In this document: positions 8,191 to 14,937 of the stretch, in pieces
Numbering within the stretch: position 1 is the first letter of the stretch
How the letters are laid out: every line of letters begins with the position of its first letter
NCBI RefSeq assembly: GCF_002386445.1
Contig: NZ_DGIR01000018.1
Coordinates: forward strand, 1-32,294
From: Pseudomonas sp. UBA4617
GTDB lineage: Bacteria; Pseudomonadota; Gammaproteobacteria; Pseudomonadales; Pseudomonadaceae
Reading direction: 5' to 3'
Length of the DNA stretch: 32,294 bases
The notes under the pieces: model-generated
The model's input: only the letters and a program-made list of their open reading frames with translations
Databases searched by the model: none
Told to the model about the DNA's origin: nothing
Program-made: the position numbers and the translations under genes

Positions 8191-10179
8191 ATGCGCTATT
8201 TGCTGATTGTGCTTCTGGGCATGCTGCCCGTGTGGGCCGGAGCGGTCGATTTCGACGACGCGACCCGGCAACTTCCGCTGGGCAAGGCCATGCAGGTCTA
8301 TGAAGACGTCGATGGCCATGCCAGCATCGCCCAGGTCAGTGCCCCTGGGTTCGCCAGGCGCTTCCGCCCCCATTCCGAAGACGTGCTGAACGCCGGGTAT
8401 TCGACATCGGTATTCTGGCTGAAGGTCGAACTACGCCCTATCGCGCCGCCCGGCGCAGCCCCACGGCCATGGTTGCTGGAACTGGCGTATCCACCCTTGG
8501 ACCACCTCGAGCTGTACCTGCCCGACAGCAGCGGCAACTACCGCCTGGCCCGGCGCACCGGCGATGCCTTGCCCTACGCCAGCCGACAGATCCGGCAAAA
8601 CAACTACCTGTTCGAGTTGCCGTTGCCGCCCGGCCAGGTAACCACCGTCTACCTGCGCCTGCACAGCCAGGGTTCGCTGCAGGCACCGCTGACGTTGTGG
8701 TCCACCGAGGCCTATCTGGAGGCGCAGCCGACGCGCCTGTATGTGCTGGGGATGATCTATGGCGTGTTGCTGGTGATGCTGGTGTACAACCTGTTCATCT
8801 ACCTCAGCGTGCGCGATGTCAGCTACCTCTACTACATCCTCTATATCGCCTCGTTCGGCTTTTACCAGGTGTCGGTGAACGGCGCCGGCGTGGCTTACCT
8901 GTGGCCGGACAGCCCTTGGTGGGCGAATGCTTCGACCCCACTGTTCATCGGTGCTGCTGGCCTGTTCGGCTGCCAGTTCGCCCGGCATTTCCTGCGACTG
9001 GGCAGTATCAGCCTTGGCTTCGACCGGCTGCTGCAAGCATTGATGCTGGGCGGTGCGCTGGTCATGGTGCTGGCGGTCACCATGCCCTATGGCTTCGCCT
9101 TGCGCGTGGCCACGGCGTTGGCCCTGTTGTTCACCGTGAGCATCTTCAGCGCCGGGCTGTACGCCTGGTGGCATGGCTTGCGCGTGGCGCGCTGGTTCAT
9201 CATCGCCTGGACGGCATTCCTGCTCGGTGGCCTGGTCAACACCCTGATGGTGCTGGGTTACCTGCCGAACGTGTTCATCACCATGTATGCCAGCCAACTG
9301 GGTTCGGCGCTGGAGGTGGCCTTGTTGTCGCTGGCCCTGGCCGACCGCATCAACAACCTGCGCGAGCAGCAGGCGCAGACCTTGCGTGACGCCGGGCGGA
9401 CGCTTGAACAGTTGAACTTGCAACTGGCCAGGAGCAACCGCCTGAAAGACGAATTCCTGGCCAGCGTGACGCATGAGCTGCGCACGCCGATGAACGGCGT
9501 GATCGGTTCGCTGGAGCTGATGCACACCTTGCCGATGGAGGCCGAAATGGCCCAGTACCACCGTACGGCGGTGGGTTCGGCGCAGGGCATGATGGACATG
9601 GTTGATGCGATTCTTACCCTGTCTGAACTGCAGGCCGGCCGCCTGCGCGCGCAGCCGGCGCCGTTCAGCCTGCGCAATCTGCTGCACGGCCTGCGCGCCG
9701 GTTATGCCGGGCAGGCGCTGGGCAAAGGCCTGTACCTGAGCCTGGATATCCCGGCTGACCTGCCGGATGGCTTGCTGGGCGATGGGCAGAAACTGGCCCG
9801 CTGCCTGGCTTGCCTGGTGGACAACGGCCTGAAGTTCACCCACCAGGGCGGGGTGTTGATCCAGGTGCGCAGCCGCCGGCTAGGGCCGGACGAGCTGGCG
9901 CTGACCTTCATCGTCAGCGATAGCGGCATTGGCTTTGACGACCTCGACCAGTCGACCTTGTATCAGCGCTTCTTCCAGGTCGATGGATCGATGACCAGGC
10001 GGTATGGCGGGTTGGGGATCGGTTTGTCGATCTGCCGGCAGATGGGCGAGTTGCTGGGGGCACGGTTGGCGCATGAATCGACGCGGGGGTTGGGCAGCCG
10101 GTTCGAGTTGAGTTTGAACATGGCTGTGGCGCAGGTGCAGATGGCATCGAATGTTCTGCAGACGCGACGGTCGCTTTAG
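8191..10179 (+). CDS. ladS: 7TMR-DISM sensor histidine kinase, LadS-like, without receiver domain
   Basis: This inner-membrane sensor kinase occupies the position of ladS (downstream of hemL-thiE-thiD, upstream of aidB). LadS in P. aeruginosa feeds the GacS/GacA-Rsm pathway and favours biofilm over acute virulence. The 662-residue protein has a signal peptide (1-18), a 7TMR-DISM extracellular domain (about 25-170), seven membrane helices (about 180-385), a short coiled coil, a HisKA domain with His428 in SVTHELRTPMNG, and a HATPase domain with Asn545 (LVDNGLKFTH), DSGIGF and GGLGIGLSIC. It stops soon after the ATPase domain; P. aeruginosa LadS is about 795 residues and ends in a receiver. The ladS name rests on domain order and synteny. 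No receiver remnant follows the stop. Confidence 0.85.
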   Translation: MRYLLIVLLGMLPVWAGAVDFDDATRQLPLGKAMQVYEDVDGHASIAQVSAPGFARRFRPHSEDVLNAGYSTSVFWLKVELRPIAPPGAAPRPWLLELAYPPLDHLELYLPDSSGNYRLARRTGDALPYASRQIRQNNYLFELPLPPGQVTTVYLRLHSQGSLQAPLTLWSTEAYLEAQPTRLYVLGMIYGVLLVMLVYNLFIYLSVRDVSYLYYILYIASFGFYQVSVNGAGVAYLWPDSPWWANASTPLFIGAAGLFGCQFARHFLRLGSISLGFDRLLQALMLGGALVMVLAVTMPYGFALRVATALALLFTVSIFSAGLYAWWHGLRVARWFIIAWTAFLLGGLVNTLMVLGYLPNVFITMYASQLGSALEVALLSLALADRINNLREQQAQTLRDAGRTLEQLNLQLARSNRLKDEFLASVTHELRTPMNGVIGSLELMHTLPMEAEMAQYHRTAVGSAQGMMDMVDAILTLSELQAGRLRAQPAPFSLRNLLHGLRAGYAGQALGKGLYLSLDIPADLPDGLLGDGQKLARCLACLVDNGLKFTHQGGVLIQVRSRRLGPDELALTFIVSDSGIGFDDLDQSTLYQRFFQVDGSMTRRYGGLGIGLSICRQMGELLGARLAHESTRGLGSRFELSLNMAVAQVQMASNVLQTRRSL

Positions 10180-10200
10180 AGATTTTCGCAGGCTTTGTCG

Positions 10201-10217
10201 GGGCTGCTTTGCAGCCC
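10201..10217 (+). terminator. Hairpin after the ladS-like gene
   Basis: A perfect 7-bp stem GGGCTGC-TTT-GCAGCCC lies 22 bases after the kinase stop. It is fused to the following REP rather than to a run of T, so its role as a terminator is uncertain. Confidence 0.45.
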
Positions 10218-10304
10218 TTCGCGGACACGCCCGCTCCCACAGGTTTGGCGTTGAATTCAGGCAATGCGCGATCGCTGTGGGAGCGGGCGTGCCCGCGAAG
10301 AGCC
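10215..10304. repeat. Inverted REP pair
   Basis: A forward REP (TTCGCGGACACGCCCGCTCC plus CACAGG, 10219-10243) and a reverse REP (CTGTGGGAGCGGGCGTGCCC plus GCGAAGAG, 10275-10302) face each other across about 30 bases. Both keep the P. putida REP consensus closely, so this is a typical doublet. Confidence 0.88.
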
Positions 10305-10472
10305 GAAAGCGGCCCTCAGGACATGCCCTGACCGCACCTGCACTCCTACAACAACGCCAGACTCTTCCTATGCTTCAGCACTGGCAACCCCATCCCCTGC
10401 GAAATACCCTACAACCCCTGTCGACACACGTCTGATTGTTCCTGCAAATCCCGCGCTCTAGGCTTTTCCAGT
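10305..10472. other. Non-coding stretch with nothing recognised
   Basis: Between the REP pair and the structured element there is sequence with no ORF that has a ribosome binding site and family resemblance. It reads C-rich on the plus strand. I see nothing in it that I can name. Confidence 0.5.
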
Positions 10473-10638
10473 CGCTGACGGTTCAGCGATCGGGTGTGGA
10501 AACCTGGCAAGACATATGATGTTTGTTGACATGACAGCTGTACGCGGGAGGCTTTCGGGCCTACCGGGTTTCATCATATGCCTGGTTTTCCACCCCGTGT
10601 GCAGCTGTCACCCCAACGTGTGGAAACGGACGGGTGAC
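10473..10638 (+). ncRNA. Structured intergenic element with nested hairpins
   Basis: Three stems can be drawn in order. CGCTGA-CGGT-TCAGCG lies at 10473-10488. A long imperfect stem pairs GGGTGTGGAAACCTGG and ACATATGATG (10492-10521) with CATCATATGCCTGGTTTTCC and ACCCC (10572-10596). A third stem pairs TGTCACCCC (10606-10614) with the GGGTGACA before 10639. From memory, very similar sequence recurs in Pseudomonas genomes ahead of short genes of the DUF3077/DUF6124 type, so this may be a cis-acting leader RNA or a mobile small-gene cassette. It is followed here only by a 35-codon remnant. Confidence 0.5.
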
Positions 10639-10659
10639 ACATAACCAATATGCGGTTTG

Positions 10660-10767
10660 ATGGATGGCGACCAGCAATTGATGTGGGCTTCGCACTACTT
10701 CGCAGCAATGGCCAAGGCGCTGCTGGATGATGCCGAGCTGGGTTTGATGCGCTGCCCTTTGTATTGA
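10660..10767 (+). pseudogene. C-terminal remnant of a short DUF3077/DUF6124-like gene
   Basis: A 35-codon open frame reads MDGDQQLMWASHYFAAMAKA onward and ends MRCPLY. The segment WASHYFAAMAKALLDDAEL resembles the C-terminal helix of short Pseudomonas proteins of the DUF3077/DUF6124 kind, which usually end with a QL-WA-xx-AKALVD-type helix and are about 80-120 residues long. The expected N-terminal part and a good ribosome binding site are missing, and the preceding structured element is close by. I read it as a gene truncated by an internal deletion. It could also be a real micro-ORF. Confidence 0.4.
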
Positions 10768-10772
10768 CTGTT

Positions 10773-10866
10773 TCGGCCGCTTTCGCGGGTGAACCCGCTC
10801 CCACAGGATTTGTGCATAGACTGAAAGATGCGCAATGCCTGTGGGAGTGTGGTCCCCGCGGTGAGT
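10773..10866. repeat. REP pair with one degenerate half
   Basis: The forward copy is close to consensus (TTTCGCGGGTGAACCCGCTC plus CCACAGG, 10781-10807). The facing copy (CCTGTGGGAGTGTGGTCCCC plus GCGG, 10838-10861) has lost most of the REP core. It lies between the gene remnant and the immunity gene. Confidence 0.75.
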
Positions 10867-10921
10867 CCTGATCGGGCGCTTGCAATGTTCGGTCTATTTG
10901 TGGGTTGCACTTCGATCCAGG

Positions 10922-11326
10922 TTAACTCCAGAAATGCATGCGCTTCAGTTTGATCAGGATGGCGGCTAACAGCGACCAGGCAAATGCTACCAGTAGTAAT
11001 AAAAATACAATGCGCATCCTCTTCCTCAAGCTGGTTGGAATGCTTGAAGCATCATCTGGATCGAGAAGTCCTCGTTTCAGAAAGTATTCAGGGTTTAACG
11101 CGATACCACTCAATGTAGCAACGACTGATACCCGGGAGTAAAAGCTACGTTCCCCCCACCAAAGCACGGCTCTTTTCAAGTGCTCACTTCTTCTTAAGGC
11201 GTGTTGGAGTTTCCGGTAATTAGGCAGGTAAGCGAGTTGCGCTGTCATTGCTAGTCCTGCGAAAAAGAGTGCAAAAGGCATGACCAGAAATCCCAAACCC
11301 CAGAGAGACTCAAGAAATTCATTCAT
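10922..11326 (-). CDS. Probable immunity protein of the PAAR toxin (small membrane protein)
   Basis: I do not recognise a named family. The 134-residue product has a hydrophobic N-terminal segment (about residues 6-33, LWGLGFLVMPFALFFAGLAM onward) and a strong C-terminal helix (about 106-125, RIVFLLLLVAFAWSLLAAIL), with a basic middle part (RKLQHALRRSEHLKRAVLWW). It looks like a two-helix inner-membrane protein. Its start overlaps the end of the toxin gene by 8 bases (ATGAATGA), the usual coupling of toxin and immunity. Immunity proteins against pore-forming type VI effectors are typically integral membrane proteins, so the role is inferred from position and topology. The gene is visibly poorer in GC than its neighbours. 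Confidence 0.65.
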   Translation of the reverse strand: MNEFLESLWGLGFLVMPFALFFAGLAMTAQLAYLPNYRKLQHALRRSEHLKRAVLWWGERSFYSRVSVVATLSGIALNPEYFLKRGLLDPDDASSIPTSLRKRMRIVFLLLLVAFAWSLLAAILIKLKRMHFWS

Positions 11327-12728
11327 GTTCGGTTAATTCATAGAGTTCTTCCCCTATATACTCACCGATGCTCATGCCAGCTACGCTCCCAGCATATGAA
11401 CTGGCACCGACAATTACAATGGCACATACTGCTCCACTTATGGCCCCAAGGCTGACGCAGGCAAAGCCTGCTATCGCTTTTCCAGCTGCTCCCGAAGCGG
11501 CACCTAATGCAAGTCCACCTGAAAAATTGCCCGCCTCAGTAAATCTTATTTGTCTGCAGGATTGAGTATTGCCTGATCTACATGCTTCTTGAGTTTTCAG
11601 CCAAGACGACCCAGCACCGATCGCCAGCCCTACATATCCACCTTTTTTCAGGTAGTTAGACAAACGTGTCAACTTGTCCAAGTGCGTTGAATATCCAGGG
11701 ATGCCCCCTGGTGCTCCGGCCTTGCTCCAGTGATGTACTAGGCTTTTTGACGAAATGCCTAGGTCGCCCCGTAATCTGTCATGGCTTCCGAGGTGCATGT
11801 GTTTGTTAAGAAATCCCACCTTCAGCTGCGCGTCCAATTTTCTGAGTAGCTTCCTACGTTCAGCAAAAAACTCCGGACTACGTAGATGACCATGCTTGGA
11901 AAACTGATGTTGGTGCAGTTCTTCGATCTTGCGCAACGTCGCGCTAAGTTCATCCAGAACCTGAGCCATCATGGCCCCGCTCACCCCCATTGCCAAACTG
12001 GTACTGCTCAGCAACCCTGCTATTTCAGGCAAGTGACGCATCATGAAGTTAGCCTCTTCCGGGGTGAGATCTGCCAAGTCCTCCCGCGCCTGCTTCGCCG
12101 CACTCATCGCATAAATCTCTTCCCGAGTGCACACCGGGCGTCTCAGACCATCACCAATGACAAAGATCTCACCTGCCTTGAATCCACGCTGATACGTCGG
12201 GTTCAGCCGCTCCAGAATTGACCGAGGCAGGTTGGCCTGCGGCGCGCCCAATTCTGCCAGGACTTCCTGATACGTCATGCAACGCGGAACGATGTAGAAG
12301 CCGGGTTCCATGCCTTGTGGAGTAGGTGAAGGCTGAGCCACTTCTGGCTGATAGGAGTTTCTAATCGGGCGACTCGCCAGGGCCTGCGCGGGTGCCTCGC
12401 GAACAGGTTCACGTGCTGGTGCCCTGTGCGACGCCGGCGTTGCTGACCCACCCGCAACCACGCGATTGCTGCCCTGTGGGCACCCGCATTGCACCATCGC
12501 CCCGTCCAGAGCCGTGGGAATACCATCCTGCCGCCAGCGGGCTTCGCCCTCGACGATGGTGCCCGCTTGTCCACATAGCGGACAAGGTGTGGTCGGGTCG
12601 CCTTGCAGCAGCCAGTTGCGGCCATGCACGCGGCCCCTGGCCTGGCTGGCAATGCAGATGGCGCCTGTGGTGGTTTGGTCGCCGTCCAGGCCTTGGTATC
12701 GGCCGAAGATGTTCATGCGCATGCTCAT
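11319..12728 (-). CDS. PAAR-domain type VI secretion effector, probable pore-forming toxin
   Basis: The 469-residue protein starts with a PAAR domain (about residues 9-94) showing GDQTTTGAI, GDPTTPCPLCGQAGTIVEG and DGAMVQCGC. PAAR proteins cap the VgrG spike of a type Vi secretion system and carry toxins. A proline/alanine-rich linker (95-142) follows, then a LysM-like segment (143-195: FYIVPRCMTYQEVL, LNP, AGEIFVIGD), a helical domain (200-345, with HLRSPEFFAERRKLLRKLDA), and a glycine-rich hydrophobic C-terminus (about 362-462) with several possible membrane hairpins. I recall this layout from other Pseudomonas PAAR proteins with uncharacterised toxins. ATG 12728 follows AAAAAAGGGCG; in-frame ATGs at 12722 and 12716 are possible. 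No Hcp or VgrG gene is adjacent. Membrane attack is inferred from the C-terminus and the membrane-bound neighbour. Confidence 0.75.
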   Translation of the reverse strand: MSMRMNIFGRYQGLDGDQTTTGAICIASQARGRVHGRNWLLQGDPTTPCPLCGQAGTIVEGEARWRQDGIPTALDGAMVQCGCPQGSNRVVAGGSATPASHRAPAREPVREAPAQALASRPIRNSYQPEVAQPSPTPQGMEPGFYIVPRCMTYQEVLAELGAPQANLPRSILERLNPTYQRGFKAGEIFVIGDGLRRPVCTREEIYAMSAAKQAREDLADLTPEEANFMMRHLPEIAGLLSSTSLAMGVSGAMMAQVLDELSATLRKIEELHQHQFSKHGHLRSPEFFAERRKLLRKLDAQLKVGFLNKHMHLGSHDRLRGDLGISSKSLVHHWSKAGAPGGIPGYSTHLDKLTRLSNYLKKGGYVGLAIGAGSSWLKTQEACRSGNTQSCRQIRFTEAGNFSGGLALGAASGAAGKAIAGFACVSLGAISGAVCAIVIVGASSYAGSVAGMSIGEYIGEELYELTEHE

Positions 12729-13118
12729 GGCTCGCCCTTTTTTCAAAAATGAAAGCCAGGAATCTAGCAGCCTCTAGACGGGTATTTTCAGGCCGGGAGG
12801 GTTTAAGAAGGGTCCTACAATGGATAGGGATTTGGACTACAACGCTTTTTGTTGGCAGTGCCGGGAAGTGAAGCGGGGATCGGGTTAGGGCTGGCAGGTG
12901 CTCGCCGTGACAGGTGCAGCGTTTGGGAGATCGAGCGCCCCGCGCGGGCTGCGCTCAATCTCACAGGCGCTGCAACTGTCGTGGCGAACACCTGTCAGCT
13001 CCGCTGCATCCCCAAGACATGCCTCCCACCACATGTTTAGTCATTAATGTCACTTTGACTGGCTCGTACAGAGTGCTTCACTGGGTCTCTCAAGCCTACC
13101 CGGATCCAGGAGCCCCCG
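12729..13118. promoter_or_regulatory. Divergent region between the PAAR toxin and aidB
   Basis: This 390-base gap holds the toxin promoter at its left end, the long palindrome in its middle and the aidB promoter at its right end. Near aidB there is a perfect 11-base dyad GTCACTTTGAC (13049-13059) nested in AGTCA-12-TGACT (13039-13060), a plausible repressor operator. A TTGACT hexamer (13056-13061) could serve as -35, but the -10 is not clear. Confidence 0.35.
12890..12999. repeat. Long imperfect palindrome (about 110 bp)
   Basis: The two halves are near-complementary over their whole length: GCTGGCAGGTGCTCGCCGTG at the left end matches the reverse complement of GGCGAACACCTGTCAGC at the right end, and GATCGAGCGC faces GCGCTCAATC around a CCCGCGCGGG core (12939-12948). 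A two-base asymmetry lies beside the core. From memory, P. putida genomes contain an interspersed repeat with ACAGGTGCAGCG, GTGAGATCGAGCGC and CCCGCGCGG segments, and this appears to be a diverged copy. Confidence 0.7.
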
Positions 13119-14771
13119 ATGAACCTGCACCAGTACGCTGAAACCCACCAAGTCACCAACCAGCCACCGCCGCTCGACGGTGCCAACCTGTACCGCCTCG
13201 ACCTGCCGTTGCAGGAATGGTCACGGCATTTCGGCGCAGGTTGGGCCGAGTCGCGAATCGATGCCTACGGTGCCCTGGCCGGCGGCCCGCTGATGCAGGC
13301 CGGCTTCCTGGCCAATGCACACAAACCGGAGTTCAGCAGCCACGACCGCTACGGCCATCGCATCGACCTGGTCGAGTTCCACCCGGCCTACCATGAGCTG
13401 ATGCGTACGGCGGTGGAGCACGGCTTGCCTTCGCTGCCGTGGGCCGAGCCGCGTCCCGGTGCGCATGTGGCGCGGGCGTCGATGACCTACCTGCACAGCC
13501 AGGCCGAGGCCGGTACCGGCTGCCCGCTGACCATGACCTTCGCCGCAGTTCCGGCGCTGCGCCTGCAGCCCGAACTGGCCGAATACTGGTTGCCGAAAAT
13601 CCTCGCCTGCCATTATGACCCGCGCAACGTCGGCGACCGCCACAAGGCCGGAGTCACCCTGGGCATGGCAATGACCGAGAAGCAGGGCGGTACCGATGTT
13701 CGGGCCAACACCACCCGTGCCTATCCGGTCGGCGCGGCGGGCCCGGGCCAGGCCTACGAGCTGGTCGGGCACAAGTGGTTCTGTTCGGCACCCATGTGCG
13801 ATGCTTTCCTTACCCTGGCGCAGACCGAAAAAGGCCTGAGCTGCTTCCTGCTGCCACGCCACCGCCCGGACGACAGCCGCAACCAGTTCTATATCCAGCG
13901 CTTGAAGAACAAGCTGGGCAACCACTCCAACGCCTCCAGCGAGGTGGAGTTCCGCGGTGCCCTGGCGTGGATGGTCGGGGAAGAAGGGCGGGGCGTGCCG
14001 ACCATTATCGAGATGGTGGCGATGACCCGCTTCGACTGCATGGTTGGCTCCAGTGCCCTGATGCGCCAGGCGTTGACCCAGGCGGCCCACCATTGTGCAT
14101 ACCGCACGGTTGGCGGGCGGTTGCTGAACGAGCAGCCATTGATGCAGAACGTCCTCGCGGACCTGGCTCTGGAAAGCGAGGCGGCACTGGCCTTGAGCCT
14201 GCGCATGGGGCAGGCGCTGGAACAGCTGGACGACCCGCAGCAGGCGCATTTCGCCCGCCTGGTGACGGCGGTGGGCAAGTACTGGATCTGCAAACGTGCG
14301 CCAGCCATGATCAACGAGGCTGCCGAATGCATGGGCGGCGCGGGTTATGTAGAGGACAGCATCCTGCCGAGGCTGTACCGCGAGGCGCCGGTCAACTCGA
14401 CCTGGGAAGGTTCGGGCAACGTGCAGTGTCTGGATGTGCTGCGTGCGTTGTCGAAGGAGCCAGGTGTGCTCGATGCGTTGTTCGCCGAATTGGGCGACGG
14501 GCACGGCGACCCGCGTCTGGCTGCACATATCGGCAACCTCAAGGGCGCGTTTGCCGACACCGTCGACCTGCAATATCGCGCGCGGCAACTGACCGAGGAC
14601 ATTGCGCTGGCGCTGCAGGCCAAGCTGTTGCTGGAAGCTGGGAATGCGGTGGTGAGTGATGCGTTCATCGACAGCCGCTTGACCGGCGGTGGCCGGGCTT
14701 ACGGAGCCTTGCCGCGAGGGGTAGATGTGCAGGCTCTGGTGATGCGGGCCACGCCAGTCTGGAGCAACTGA
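13119..14771 (+). CDS. aidB: AidB-like acyl-CoA dehydrogenase family protein
   Basis: The 550-residue protein aligns by eye along its length with E. coli AidB, an FAD-containing acyl-CoA-dehydrogenase homologue induced by alkylation stress and thought to protect DNA. Shared segments include CPLTMTFAAVPALRLQPEL, GMAMTEKQGGTDVRANTTRA, LVGHKWFCSAPMCDAFLTLA, KLGNHSNASSEVEF, MTRFDCMVGSSALMR and LPRLYREAPVNSTWEGSGN. The C-terminal part, which in AidB binds DNA, is present. ATG 13119 lies behind CAGGAGC. P. aeruginosa has a TetR-type gene beside its copy (from memory); none is present here, and the PAAR toxin pair stands instead. Whether it belongs to an alkylation response in this host is not shown by the sequence. 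Confidence 0.92.
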   Translation: MNLHQYAETHQVTNQPPPLDGANLYRLDLPLQEWSRHFGAGWAESRIDAYGALAGGPLMQAGFLANAHKPEFSSHDRYGHRIDLVEFHPAYHELMRTAVEHGLPSLPWAEPRPGAHVARASMTYLHSQAEAGTGCPLTMTFAAVPALRLQPELAEYWLPKILACHYDPRNVGDRHKAGVTLGMAMTEKQGGTDVRANTTRAYPVGAAGPGQAYELVGHKWFCSAPMCDAFLTLAQTEKGLSCFLLPRHRPDDSRNQFYIQRLKNKLGNHSNASSEVEFRGALAWMVGEEGRGVPTIIEMVAMTRFDCMVGSSALMRQALTQAAHHCAYRTVGGRLLNEQPLMQNVLADLALESEAALALSLRMGQALEQLDDPQQAHFARLVTAVGKYWICKRAPAMINEAAECMGGAGYVEDSILPRLYREAPVNSTWEGSGNVQCLDVLRALSKEPGVLDALFAELGDGHGDPRLAAHIGNLKGAFADTVDLQYRARQLTEDIALALQAKLLLEAGNAVVSDAFIDSRLTGGGRAYGALPRGVDVQALVMRATPVWSN

Positions 14772-14772
14772 G

Positions 14773-14806
14773 CTGGCTTTTCGCGCGCCCGCCCGCCCTC
14801 ACAGGC
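14773..14806 (+). repeat. Degenerate REP after aidB
   Basis: TGGCTTTTCGCGCGCCCGCC then CGCCCTCACAGG resembles the REP core and tail with several changes. No facing partner is visible before amn. Confidence 0.5.
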
Positions 14807-14937
14807 CCTGCGCTGCCTCCAAGCCATGCACGGAAATTCCAGGGGCGGTCTGCTGACTGACATCGATCAATGGGGGTGTATTTAGCCACGAAGGCAGGCA
14901 AGATGGTTCACAGGCATGTCCAGACAGGAAGCACAGT

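Noticed and set aside
8431..9843. Long minus-strand open frame across the ladS-like gene
   Set aside because: Antisense shadow with His/Gln/Arg-rich composition and no family motifs; the plus-strand kinase has all expected motifs.
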